The notes below the pieces were generated by a model, which had not been told where the DNA came from, ran no database searches, and saw nothing but the letters and a program-made list of their open reading frames with translations. 64,000 nucleotides of DNA, from assembly GCF_029201545.1 (NCBI RefSeq), contig NZ_CP104007.1:2266501-2330500 (forward strand), read 5' to 3'. Origin of the DNA: Devosia sp. FJ2-5-3. Lineage in GTDB: Bacteria > Pseudomonadota > Alphaproteobacteria > Rhizobiales > Devosiaceae. Made by a program: the position numbers and the translations under genes. Shown piece after piece: positions 23,609 to 31,777 of this stretch; position 1 is the stretch's first letter; every line of letters starts with the position of its first letter.

Positions 23609-24417
23609 CCAAGCTCTCCATTTTGCGCCGGGGTATCTACGCCATCTGGCTGCGCGAGATCATGCGATCATTTCGCGACCGTGGGCAGCTCATCGGCGGG
23701 GTGTCGCGCCCCATCATTTGGCTGCTCATCCTCGGCATCGGACTGAACCCCTATTTTCGCGGCGAGGCCTATGGCGAAGTGCGGTTCGTCATTCCCTTCA
23801 CCTATCTGCAGTTCCTGTTCCCGGCCGTGATCGTCCTGAACATCATGTACACCTCGATCCTTTTCGCTGTGTCGATGATCTGGGATCGAGAATTCGGCTT
23901 CTTGCGGGAAGTGCTGGTGTCCCCCCTACCCCGCTGGGCAGTCCTGTTCGGCAAGATTTTGGGGGGCAGCAGCGTTGCGACCATGCACGGGTTCCTGGTG
24001 CTGATCCTGGCGCGGTTTGCAGATGTCACGCTGAGCTGGAACCAGGTTGGCGTTGCGCTCTGCCTGATGTTCCTCCTTGCCTTCGGACTGACGTCCTTCG
24101 GCGTCATTCTCGCTGCGCGTGTCCGCAGCTTTGAAGGATTTGGAGTATTTTCCAACACCATCATCCTGCCGCTCTATTTCTGTTCGTCCTCGGTCTTCCC
24201 TCTTGATCCTTCGTTGACGCGAACACAGATGGCGGCGACCTATCCCGAATGGCTTGTCGTCCTCGTCCAGATCAACCCGATTACCTACGCGGTTGATGCG
24301 CTCCGGGGCGCCCTGATCGGCTATAATCAGTTCGATCCATGGCTGGGCCCGGGCATCATCGCCTGCGGCGCGGTGCTGTTCTTCACCATCGCCCTGGTGG
24401 ATTTCAAGCGTCAATGA
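23605..24417 (+). CDS. ABC-2 type transporter permease
   Basis: A 270-aa integral membrane protein with about six hydrophobic spans (for example PIIWLLILGIGL, FLFPAVIVLNIMYTSILF and LALCLMFLLAFGLTSFGVIL). The ABC-2 signature region FSNTIILPLYFCSSSVFPLD and NPITYAVDALRGALIG is present. Coupled to the ATPase by ATGA, and its own stop overlaps the next gene by ATGA. With the ATPase it should form a half-transporter dimer in the inner membrane. Confidence 0.9.
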   Translation: MTKLSILRRGIYAIWLREIMRSFRDRGQLIGGVSRPIIWLLILGIGLNPYFRGEAYGEVRFVIPFTYLQFLFPAVIVLNIMYTSILFAVSMIWDREFGFLREVLVSPLPRWAVLFGKILGGSSVATMHGFLVLILARFADVTLSWNQVGVALCLMFLLAFGLTSFGVILAARVRSFEGFGVFSNTIILPLYFCSSSVFPLDPSLTRTQMAATYPEWLVVLVQINPITYAVDALRGALIGYNQFDPWLGPGIIACGAVLFFTIALVDFKRQ

Positions 24418-25250
24418 GTGCGGGGAAGACCAAAGGCGCGCGGACCGTGCCCATGTCGCGATGGAAGACAGTCGGTCTCAACCTGTTGGGCGCAGCGGCC
24501 ATTCTGTTTGCGCTGACCTATCTGCCGCCGGACAATTCCTTGGCCGAGGTCCAGAAGAGCGGTGTGTTGCGGGTTTGCGTGCCGGATACCCTGCCGGCGG
24601 CGTCCGTCGCCGATCCGGGACACCCCGGATACGATATCGAGTTACTCGAATTGGTCGCCCGGGATCTGGGCGTACGTCTGGCGATCAATCGCAACTCGGC
24701 AATCGGGGCTGACTTTAACCCGCGGAATTGGCGACTGACCCGAGCCCAGTGCCAGATCATAGCGGGAGGCGTCGTGCGCAACGATTCGACGCGGGGCTTC
24801 CTGGAATTGCTGCCCACAGGCCTGCAGACCGGTTGGGCCATGGCCGGAGCTGTGGACAGAATGTCGCAGGGAGGCGGCGTCGTGTCCGTGTTTCCCGGCC
24901 CGACTGCACTCGATAGACTTGCACTAAGCCGCTTCCTGCGTTCGAAAAATTTTCGGATATTGTCCGTTTCGTCAGTCTCCGAGCTGGAGCGGAACCTGAT
25001 TGATGGTACATCCGACATCATCGTCAGCGATAGACAGACCCTTTCAGCACTCAACTTGCCCGAGGTGCAAATCGAATGGGTGTCGGAGCAAGAATTGGGG
25101 GTCTTTGACCTCTCCTTTGGGCTGTGGAAAGGCGACTCCACGCTTTTCAGGGCGGTTAGAACAAGTACACACAATCTGGTGCAGCAGGGTGTAGCTGGTG
25201 CGATAGCGACGCGGTATAATGTCACCGTGAACGCAATGATCAGCCCCTAG
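24414..25250 (+). CDS. Periplasmic binding-protein-like protein linked to quinoprotein system
   Basis: A 278-aa protein with an N-terminal hydrophobic segment (LNLLGAAAILFALTYL) that is a signal anchor or signal peptide. A type 2 periplasmic-binding fold follows (VLRVCVPDTLPAASV, YDIELLELVARDLGV, then DGTSDIIVSDRQ). It resembles the MxaJ/quinoprotein-associated extracellular solute-binding family. Coupled by ATGA to the permease. In the known MxaJ case the role is assembly or activation of the dehydrogenase rather than solute uptake; that this holds here is inference. A distant paralogue follows the dehydrogenase at 27807-28631. Confidence 0.78.
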   Translation: MSAGKTKGARTVPMSRWKTVGLNLLGAAAILFALTYLPPDNSLAEVQKSGVLRVCVPDTLPAASVADPGHPGYDIELLELVARDLGVRLAINRNSAIGADFNPRNWRLTRAQCQIIAGGVVRNDSTRGFLELLPTGLQTGWAMAGAVDRMSQGGGVVSVFPGPTALDRLALSRFLRSKNFRILSVSSVSELERNLIDGTSDIIVSDRQTLSALNLPEVQIEWVSEQELGVFDLSFGLWKGDSTLFRAVRTSTHNLVQQGVAGAIATRYNVTVNAMISP

Positions 25251-25280
25251 ATGCCCCCGAGGTGGAACAGATTTGCCACG

Positions 25281-25295
25281 TAGGGGCCTCCCCTA
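25281..25295. promoter_or_regulatory. Inverted repeat upstream of cytochrome c gene
   Basis: TAGGGG, three bases, CCCCTA in the 153-bp gap before the cytochrome gene. It is placed where a regulator of PQQ-alcohol oxidation might bind. A weak structural observation only. Confidence 0.3.
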
Positions 25296-25403
25296 GGTAT
25301 TATTGCTATTTCTGGACGCTCACTGCAGCTTGATCACGCAAGCTCGTCAAGAGCTGCAAGATGAGAACGACGGAATAGTGTTTTCAACGTTTAGGAGGAA
25401 ATT

Positions 25404-25916
25404 GTGAGATACCAATCTCCACGCTTCGTACTCGGGATGGCAGTGGCCGTCACCGGCCTGCTGATGCAGGTTTTGCCGGGCCAGGCACAGGTCTTCACCC
25501 AGGCTCAGGCCGAAGCTGGCCAGAAGGATTATGACGGGCAGTGCGCCATGTGCCACGGTGCCGAACTGCTCGGCCCCAATGCACCAGCGCTCGTCGGCAA
25601 GGAAGTTATGCATAACTTCAGCACCGCCGCCGGCCTGTTCGACTACTTCTCCGTGGCCATGCCGCCCCAGGCACCCGGCCTGCTCGACGAAGAGGTCTAT
25701 GTGAACATCCTGGCCTATATTCTCGAGGCCAATGGTGCGCAGCCAGGCGACACGCCGCTCGACGCTGACCCTGTGAAGCTCGCCGCGATTGACCTGGGGG
25801 CCATCACGTCGGCCGCCGCGCCCGCGACGGATGCCCCCGCAGAGCAGGCAGAAGTGCCAGCGTCCAGTGTTCCTCAGGCTTACACCTGGGGCAAGACACT
25901 GCCGTCGATCAAATAA
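25404..25916 (+). CDS. Periplasmic cytochrome c (electron acceptor of the PQQ dehydrogenase)
   Basis: A 170-aa monoheme c-type cytochrome. A signal peptide ends near PGQAQ, the heme site is CAMCH, and a later Met (VAMPPQAPG) can be the axial ligand. The C-terminal third is Ala/Pro-rich (TSAAAPATDAPAEQAEV). The start is GTG 25404 with AGGAGG 6 bases upstream. It lies 66 bp before the PQQ dehydrogenase and is the natural electron acceptor, as in exaB/pedF-type clusters. Confidence 0.9.
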   Translation: MRYQSPRFVLGMAVAVTGLLMQVLPGQAQVFTQAQAEAGQKDYDGQCAMCHGAELLGPNAPALVGKEVMHNFSTAAGLFDYFSVAMPPQAPGLLDEEVYVNILAYILEANGAQPGDTPLDADPVKLAAIDLGAITSAAAPATDAPAEQAEVPASSVPQAYTWGKTLPSIK

Positions 25917-25982
25917 GTTGGGAATTGCTTTGGGATGCTTGTCTGAGCCATCTGGCGACGAGCAGCCGAAGTGGAGGTTTAC

Positions 25983-27743
25983 ATGAAAAAGACCTATCTG
26001 AAAGCCGCGTTGGCGCTGGCCGTCAGTGTTACTACCCTGGTGAGCGTTGCTCAGGCACAGGGCGTGCGCGAGAACTATGCACCGGTCACCAATGACATGG
26101 TGCTAAACCCGCCCGCCGAAGAATGGCTGAGCTGGCGCCGTACCATCGACAATCAGGCATTCAGCCCGCTCGATCAGATCAACAGTGACACGATCGGCGA
26201 TCTCGAGCTCGCCTGGGCATGGCCAATGGCCGATGTCGGCATTCAGGAAACAGCCCCGCTCATGCATGACGGCGTGCTGTTCCTGCAGACCAACAACAAC
26301 ATCGTCCAGGCGATGGATGCCAAGACCGGCGACCTGATCTGGGAATATCGCCCGGCCCTCGCAAAGGTGCCCGCCGAGTGGGGCTACCAGCTCTACCAGT
26401 CCCGCCGCCAGAAGAACTCGATCGCGCTCTATGAAGACACCGTGGTTCTGACCACTGTGGACGCACGGATCATCGTGCTCAGCGCCAAGGACGGCAAGGT
26501 TCTGCGTGAAGTGCAGCCTTTTGACGTCAATAAGGGCTACAGCTACACGGTCGGCCCGATCGTCGTGAACGACACGATTATCTCGGCCATCTCCGGTTGC
26601 TCGATCGCCGGCACCGCCGGTGGCTGCTACATCGTCGCTCACGACTTCAATACGCTCGAAGAAAAGTGGCGCTTCAACACCATCGACGATCCCAACAACC
26701 CGGAACAGCAGGCCAGCTGGGGCGACGTCCCGCCGGAAAACCGCTGGGGCGGCACGCCGTGGGCAACCGGTTCCTATGATCCGGAAACCAACACCACCTT
26801 CTGGGGTGTCGGTATGCCTGCGCCTTACGCCGAACTCATCCGTGGTTCGGAAGACGGCAACGTGCTCTACACCAACTCGACTCTGGCACTCGATGCCGAC
26901 ACGGGTGAGCTGAAGTGGTACTACCAGCACCTGCCGCGCGATAACTGGGACCTTGATAGCCCGTTCGAACGCGTCCTCGTTGACGTGGAAGAAGGCGGCG
27001 AAACCAAGAACCTGATCGTCTCGGTTCCGGGCAAGAATGGCATCTTCTTCGCTCTCGACCGTAACACCGGTGAATATCTCTGGTCGCAGGAAACCGTTGT
27101 CCAGAACGTCGTCACCAATATTGACGAAGACGGCACGGTTCACCTCAACGAAGAGCTGATCATGACCGCCCTCGGCGAAGCGCCGATGGTCTGCACGTCG
27201 GTTTCGGGTGGCAAGCTCTGGCAGGCGGGCGCTTACAGCCCGAAGACCCAGCAGTTCTACGTGCCGCTGACCGAAGCCTGCAACACGGTGGAAGCAACGC
27301 AGTCCGAATTTACCGCCGGTAACGCCACCGGTGCCGTCAAGTTCGGCCCGCGCGTCCTGCCCGAAGGCATCACCGAGGCTGGCCTCGTTGACGCCATCAA
27401 GGTTGGCGCCACCAAGTCGGAAGGCGAAGGCTGGAAGGCCCGTTCTCGCGCATCGATGACCTCCTCGCTGTTAGCAACCGCCGGTGGTCTGGTCATCGGC
27501 GGTGACGCAGGTCGCTACGTCAAGGCCTGGGACGACACCACTGGTGAAGTCGTCTGGCAGCAGCGCCTGAACGCCCCCATCGGCGGTTCGCCGATGACCT
27601 ACGAACTCGATGGCGAACAGTACCTGGTCGTTCCGACCGGCTTCTCGGCTGCCGCAGGTTCGATCGCTTCGGCCTTCCCGGAAATCCCGATCCCGTCGGG
27701 TACCGGCAACTCGATCTTCGTTTACAAGCTGCCCAAGCAGTAA
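25983..27743 (+). CDS. PQQ-dependent alcohol dehydrogenase with atypical active site
   Basis: A 586-aa periplasmic quinoprotein with a signal peptide (cleavage near VAQAQ) and repeated beta-propeller tryptophan motifs such as AMDAKTGDLIWEYRP and AWDDTTGEVVWQQRL. The catalytic Asp segment is PRDNWDLDSP (Asp323, with a second Asp at +2). The vicinal Cys-Cys pair of MxaF/ExaA is absent (the region reads YQLYQSRRQKNSIALY). GVGMPAPY has Met where MxaF-type enzymes have the metal-binding Asn, and ISGCSIAGTAGGCY lacks the metal-binding Glu. It belongs to a divergent subgroup. Devosia species use such enzymes (DepA/QDH) to oxidise deoxynivalenol, but substrate here is unknown. ATG 25983 has GGAGG. 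Confidence 0.9.
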   Translation: MKKTYLKAALALAVSVTTLVSVAQAQGVRENYAPVTNDMVLNPPAEEWLSWRRTIDNQAFSPLDQINSDTIGDLELAWAWPMADVGIQETAPLMHDGVLFLQTNNNIVQAMDAKTGDLIWEYRPALAKVPAEWGYQLYQSRRQKNSIALYEDTVVLTTVDARIIVLSAKDGKVLREVQPFDVNKGYSYTVGPIVVNDTIISAISGCSIAGTAGGCYIVAHDFNTLEEKWRFNTIDDPNNPEQQASWGDVPPENRWGGTPWATGSYDPETNTTFWGVGMPAPYAELIRGSEDGNVLYTNSTLALDADTGELKWYYQHLPRDNWDLDSPFERVLVDVEEGGETKNLIVSVPGKNGIFFALDRNTGEYLWSQETVVQNVVTNIDEDGTVHLNEELIMTALGEAPMVCTSVSGGKLWQAGAYSPKTQQFYVPLTEACNTVEATQSEFTAGNATGAVKFGPRVLPEGITEAGLVDAIKVGATKSEGEGWKARSRASMTSSLLATAGGLVIGGDAGRYVKAWDDTTGEVVWQQRLNAPIGGSPMTYELDGEQYLVVPTGFSAAAGSIASAFPEIPIPSGTGNSIFVYKLPKQ

Positions 27744-27760
27744 GTGATCCTGATAGTCTG

Positions 27761-27792
27761 GAAGGGGGCCTTGCGGCCCCCTTCTGCATTTT
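27761..27792 (+). terminator. Rho-independent terminator after PQQ dehydrogenase
   Basis: A perfect 10-bp stem GAAGGGGGCC / GGCCCCCTTC with TTGC loop, followed by TGCATTTT. It begins 18 bp after the dehydrogenase stop and before the next gene, so the downstream binding-protein gene would get reduced transcription or use its own start. Confidence 0.85.
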
Positions 27793-27806
27793 GGCGAGGT
27801 TCTTTG

Positions 27807-28631
27807 ATGACTCTGATGAACAAGCTCGGTGCCCTGGCGATTGTCGCGGTCCTTACGAGCACAGCTCAGGCGCAGCTTCTGCCGCAGCAATTATTGAGCC
27901 CCGAACGCCCACTGCAGGGCAATACGATACGGGCCTGTGTCGATGATTATAGCGCCGGGGGGAAGCTGGACCGTGCGATAATCCAGGCGATCGCGGATGC
28001 CCTGTTTCTCGATGTGGAGTACGTGGAAGCGCTTCGCGGGTTTCCCCTGGATGGCGACGGGTATCTTGCAGAACTGCAGATCCAGCTCAACAATGACTGC
28101 GATGTCTTCATGGGTCTCGTCGTGCAGCCCAACATCCCCTTCCCTGACTGGGGAAGTATGACGCGCCCATACGCCGCCGTTCCATTTGTACTGGTCACGG
28201 ACAAGCCTGAATATGATGCGCTTGCCGACATCCCTTATGGCAGCACCATCGGTACGGCTCTGGGGAGCCTGGGCGATCGCGTGTTCGCCACGACGGTCAT
28301 GCAACGGCCTCAGGACCAGCGCTGGAAGCGGCTGCCCTATGCTGACTTCGCGTTGATGACCAAGCGCATGCTCGAGGGTAAGCTGGCGGCAATGCTGCTT
28401 TGGCAGCCGTCGTTGCTGGAATTGGCGGAGAGCGATCCCAGCGTAGCCGACCTTCGGATAATTTCGCTGGATCCCGTCCAAACGCCCAGTGTGCCCGTCG
28501 GTGCACTCGTAGCGACCCGCAACACATTCCTGCGCACACAGCTGGACCAGGCGATCTCGGAATTGTCTGCCGACGGTACGATCGATGCGATCATGTCGGA
28601 TCTCGGCGTTCTGGGCGAGAGCGTGCCCTGA
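27807..28631 (+). CDS. Quinoprotein-associated periplasmic binding protein (MxaJ-like)
   Basis: A 274-aa protein with signal peptide (LAIVAVLTSTAQAQ) and a type 2 periplasmic-binding fold: TIRACVDDYSAGGKLDRAII in the first lobe, then FLDVEYVEAL, NDCDVFMGLV and GTALGSLGDRV. It fits the family of binding proteins encoded beside quinoprotein dehydrogenases. ATG 27807 has GAGG upstream; a second Met follows at 27816. It stands just after the terminator of the dehydrogenase gene. It is a paralogue in fold, not a close copy, of the protein at 24414-25250. Confidence 0.82.
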   Translation: MTLMNKLGALAIVAVLTSTAQAQLLPQQLLSPERPLQGNTIRACVDDYSAGGKLDRAIIQAIADALFLDVEYVEALRGFPLDGDGYLAELQIQLNNDCDVFMGLVVQPNIPFPDWGSMTRPYAAVPFVLVTDKPEYDALADIPYGSTIGTALGSLGDRVFATTVMQRPQDQRWKRLPYADFALMTKRMLEGKLAAMLLWQPSLLELAESDPSVADLRIISLDPVQTPSVPVGALVATRNTFLRTQLDQAISELSADGTIDAIMSDLGVLGESVP

Positions 28632-29240
28632 TCAGCCGCGCGTAAGCCAGGGCGTCAACATGCCAACAAAGTCCGGCCACCAGCCTAGGACTAGGATAAT
28701 GATGAGGACTGCGTAGACTGGTGCTACAGCCCTGCGAAACTGCCTGGCTCTGTCGGGAAATAGCGCGATCAATAAGAGACCGCCAGGCAGCCCTGGTAGC
28801 GGCAGAACGCTGAGCGGCACAGATAGGAGGGCGATTTGCTGCGTTGCCTGGATAAGCTGCAGCGCGGCATAGCCAAGCGTTCGCGGCAGAACATCCGCAA
28901 CAACTGGCCGCAAGAAGTCGAGAACCGGCACAATCAGGATTCCGGCGACCGCGGTGACGACCGCTAAGATCACAAGGGATAGCCGGCCGCCCCGCAAACT
29001 ATCGGGCGACACGGCCCAAAGACGCATCCAGGTCGTCCGGAACAGAATTCCCATGGCGAGAGCTGGCATGGATAGGTGCGTAAAAGGGTTTGCCGAAAAC
29101 GAGACATCATATTCGGTGTCCGGGCGTCTTAGCCATTGTGCGGCCATGGTGAAGACGCCGCCACTGATCCCGACAAAAATTAGGGTCCCTAGAATCCGCG
29201 AGAAAATCGCCTGCAACGTTAGATCGTTGAGCAAACTCAA
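28632..29240 (-). CDS. Membrane protein, possibly a degenerate site-2-protease-like protein
   Basis: A 202-aa protein with about five hydrophobic spans. The order NPFTHLSMPALAMG, a turn, RGGRLSLVILAVVTAVAGIL, then LSVLPLPGLPGGLLL recalls M50B site-2-protease-like proteins (THPFAHxDPxG, then LPLPPLDGG). The catalytic Asp of LDG reads as Leu-Pro and no HExxH is present, so it would not be an active protease. TTG 29240 is proposed with AGGAG 9 bases upstream. It is convergent with the MxaJ-like gene, stops adjacent. Function unknown. Confidence 0.55.
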   Translation of the reverse strand: MSLLNDLTLQAIFSRILGTLIFVGISGGVFTMAAQWLRRPDTEYDVSFSANPFTHLSMPALAMGILFRTTWMRLWAVSPDSLRGGRLSLVILAVVTAVAGILIVPVLDFLRPVVADVLPRTLGYAALQLIQATQQIALLSVPLSVLPLPGLPGGLLLIALFPDRARQFRRAVAPVYAVLIIILVLGWWPDFVGMLTPWLTRG

Positions 29241-29440
29241 GGCATGGCTCCTACGCCCTTGTGCAGGCTGGCGTTAGCACGTTTCGCCCTCTAACGGTTG
29301 CTCAAATTCGAGATACTCCCACGTTGAGTTCCGCCCCGACATACAGGCGCCCTGCCCTCAGATGGCCAAGACCGGGTAGGCTCGGGCCGGCACCGCAACT
29401 TAGGCGTTCCAATCTAGTTATTGATCGAGGAGGAAGATCG

Positions 29441-29650
29441 ATGGCCACACTTGTAAGATTGACGCAGGACCAAATCGAGGAGCTGTTCGCTGAAGCGGAC
29501 CGGATGGAACAGTCGCTGAAGGAATTGCACGAGGAGTTTGCCGCTCTGGGCATTCCAGATGCGAGCCTTTCGCGCTTGTCCAACTTCCACGACCGCTTTA
29601 CCAGCGCCATCACCTATCTCAAGAAGCAGCGTGAACTGGGCGGTAGCTGA
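29441..29650 (+). CDS. Small coiled protein of unknown function (69 aa)
   Basis: A 69-aa protein with an ideal ribosome binding site (GAGGAGGAAG) before ATG 29441. It is highly charged and helical (QDQIEELFAEADRMEQSLKE, then SRLSNFHDRFTSAITYLKK), suggesting a coiled coil. No family recognised. It sits alone 106 bp before the cyclopropane synthase gene on the same strand. Confidence 0.65.
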   Translation: MATLVRLTQDQIEELFAEADRMEQSLKELHEEFAALGIPDASLSRLSNFHDRFTSAITYLKKQRELGGS

Positions 29651-29756
29651 GAGGTGACGGGGCCGGGGCACGATCATCTGGATTATTGACACCTGGAGCT
29701 CTGCGTATTTTGATGCCGAAGAGTGTCAGCCTGAGTGATGCCGGCTGCAATTCGAC

Positions 29757-30887
29757 ATGCGGGCCTTGGCGATGGGTTCTCTTCAGCGGTCTTATATTTC
29801 ACGGCTCCTCGAAGCCTGCGACATAAGATTGGACGGCACACGCCCTTTCGATATCACGATCCACAATGAGAAAGTATTCGACAGGGTCCTGACCGCGGGC
29901 ACGCTGGGCCTTGGCGAAACCTACATGGATGGCTTCTGGGATGCGTCTGCACTCGACCAGACCATCTACAAACTTCTGGTAAACGACATCAAGTCGCGGA
30001 TGCCGGTAGATCTGGCTTTGGCCTGGTCCGCCCTGCGGGGCAAATTACTGAATCTGCAGAGGCTGCGGGCTTTCGAAGTGGGGCTCAAGCACTACGATAT
30101 TGGCAACGATATTTACGAGGCAATGCTGGATAGCCGGCTGGTCTATTCCTGCGGCTATTGGCGAAGTGCCACTTCCCTCGAGGCCGCACAGGAAGCAAAA
30201 CTCGATCTCATCTGCCGCAAGATCGGTCTCGAGCCGGGGATGCGTGTCCTCGATATCGGCTCGGGCTGGGGTGGTCTGCTGAAATTTGCCGCCGAGCGCT
30301 ACGGCGTGACCGGTCTTGGCATAACCGTTTCGCAAGAGCAGGCAGCCTATGCGAACGCCCATCGTGATGGTCTGCCGATCGAGACCCGCCTCCAGGACTA
30401 TATGAGCCTTGACGGCAAATTCGATCGCATCGTCTCGGTGGGGATGTTCGAGCATGTGGGTGCCAAGAACTATTCTGCCTACATGCGCAAAGTCAGCTCG
30501 CTCCTTTGCGAAGACGGGATCTTTCTCCTGCATACGATCGGCGGCAACATCACGCAGTCCAATGGCGATCCCTGGAGCGAGAAATATATCTTTCCCAATG
30601 GCATGCTGCCCAGCCAACGCCAGGTTGCGACGGCAAGCGAGGGCATTTTCGTCATGGAGGACTGGCACAATTTCGGGGCCGATTATGACACGACGCTGAT
30701 GGCCTGGTGCGCAAATTTCGATGCTGCGTGGCCGGAATTATCCAAGTCATACGACGAACGCTTCAGGCGAATGTGGCGCTACTATCTGCTAAGTTTTGCG
30801 GCCACCTTCCGGGCGCGATACGCGCAGCTCTGGCAGATTGTCTACACCAAATCGGGGCTCAACGGGGGATATGCCTCGCTTCGATAG
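29757..30887 (+). CDS. cfa: Cyclopropane-fatty-acyl-phospholipid synthase
   Basis: A 376-aa SAM-dependent methyltransferase of the CFA synthase family, which converts unsaturated acyl chains of membrane phospholipids to cyclopropane rings. N-terminal domain GTLGLGETYMDGFWD is typical. The SAM-binding motif is VLDIGSGWGGLLKFAAERYG, with YSCGYW and the later VGMFEHVG and DWHNFG regions conserved. Length is normal. ATG 29757 or ATG 29772 can serve as start. Stands as a single gene. Confidence 0.93.
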   Translation: MRALAMGSLQRSYISRLLEACDIRLDGTRPFDITIHNEKVFDRVLTAGTLGLGETYMDGFWDASALDQTIYKLLVNDIKSRMPVDLALAWSALRGKLLNLQRLRAFEVGLKHYDIGNDIYEAMLDSRLVYSCGYWRSATSLEAAQEAKLDLICRKIGLEPGMRVLDIGSGWGGLLKFAAERYGVTGLGITVSQEQAAYANAHRDGLPIETRLQDYMSLDGKFDRIVSVGMFEHVGAKNYSAYMRKVSSLLCEDGIFLLHTIGGNITQSNGDPWSEKYIFPNGMLPSQRQVATASEGIFVMEDWHNFGADYDTTLMAWCANFDAAWPELSKSYDERFRRMWRYYLLSFAATFRARYAQLWQIVYTKSGLNGGYASLR

Positions 30888-30946
30888 CGGCGAGAGGGAA
30901 CAGCCCTGCCAGATCCTGCGTTGCTTGGTCACCTAGAGGAGACAAG

Positions 30947-31774
30947 ATGGCTAGTCGGGCTTACTGGAAGGGATATCTCAAGCTCCTGCTCGTGACCTGC
31001 GCCGTGACGCTCACGCCGGCCACCACCGAAGGCGACAAGGTCCGCTTCCACACCATCAACCGAAAATCCGGCGAACGCATCCGCACGCGCTATGCCGACT
31101 CCGTCTCGGGCAAACTCGTCGACGATGATGACGTGGCAAAAGGTTACGCGAAGGGGGAAGACGACTACCTGATCCTCGAGGACGAGGATCTCGATGCCGT
31201 TCAGCTCGAAAGCACACGCACGATCGACATCGCCGAATTCGTTCCCGAGGACACCATCGAGTGGGTCTATTACGACAGCCCCTATTTCGTCGTCCCTGAC
31301 GACGAGGTCGGTGAGGAAGCCTTTGTCGTCATCCGCGAGGCAATGGCAGCCAGCGGCGTGGTTGGTATCGCCAGGCTTGTCCTCGGCAACAGGGAGCGTG
31401 CCGTCATGCTCCAGCCGTGGGATCGCGGGATCATTCTATGGACTCTCCGCTTTGGCGATGAAGTTCGTGACGAGGACGAATATTTCGACCCCATCGACGA
31501 CCACAAGCCCGATGCGAAGATGTTGGGAATGGTCGAAAAGATCATATCGGGGCGCACCACGACCTGGTCTGATGATCTGATGCGGGACCCCGTTCAGGAC
31601 CGGCTTCTCGAAATCATCAAGTCCAAGCAGAAGCCCAAACGGGCGAGCAAAGCCAAGGCCCCGGTAGAGGCAGATGATGAAGGCGACGCCCCCAACAATG
31701 TCATCGATCTGATGTCTGCGTTGAAAAAGAGCCTCGAGGCAAAGCCGGCTGCCAAGAAAACAAAAGGTCGCTGA
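30947..31774 (+). CDS. ku: Ku protein (NHEJ), copy 1
   Basis: A 275-aa bacterial Ku homologue, which binds double-strand DNA ends for non-homologous end joining. It has the family opening SRAYWKGYLKLLLVTCAVTL and FHTINRKSGERIRTRY, the core RLVLGNRERAVMLQPWDRGI and a Lys-rich C-terminal tail (LEAKPAAKKTKGR) of the kind that recruits LigD or binds DNA. ATG 30947 has AGAGGAG. Convergent with a second ku gene, stops 3 bp apart. No ligD is in the window. Confidence 0.93.
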   Translation: MASRAYWKGYLKLLLVTCAVTLTPATTEGDKVRFHTINRKSGERIRTRYADSVSGKLVDDDDVAKGYAKGEDDYLILEDEDLDAVQLESTRTIDIAEFVPEDTIEWVYYDSPYFVVPDDEVGEEAFVVIREAMAASGVVGIARLVLGNRERAVMLQPWDRGIILWTLRFGDEVRDEDEYFDPIDDHKPDAKMLGMVEKIISGRTTTWSDDLMRDPVQDRLLEIIKSKQKPKRASKAKAPVEADDEGDAPNNVIDLMSALKKSLEAKPAAKKTKGR

Positions 31775-31777
31775 AAA

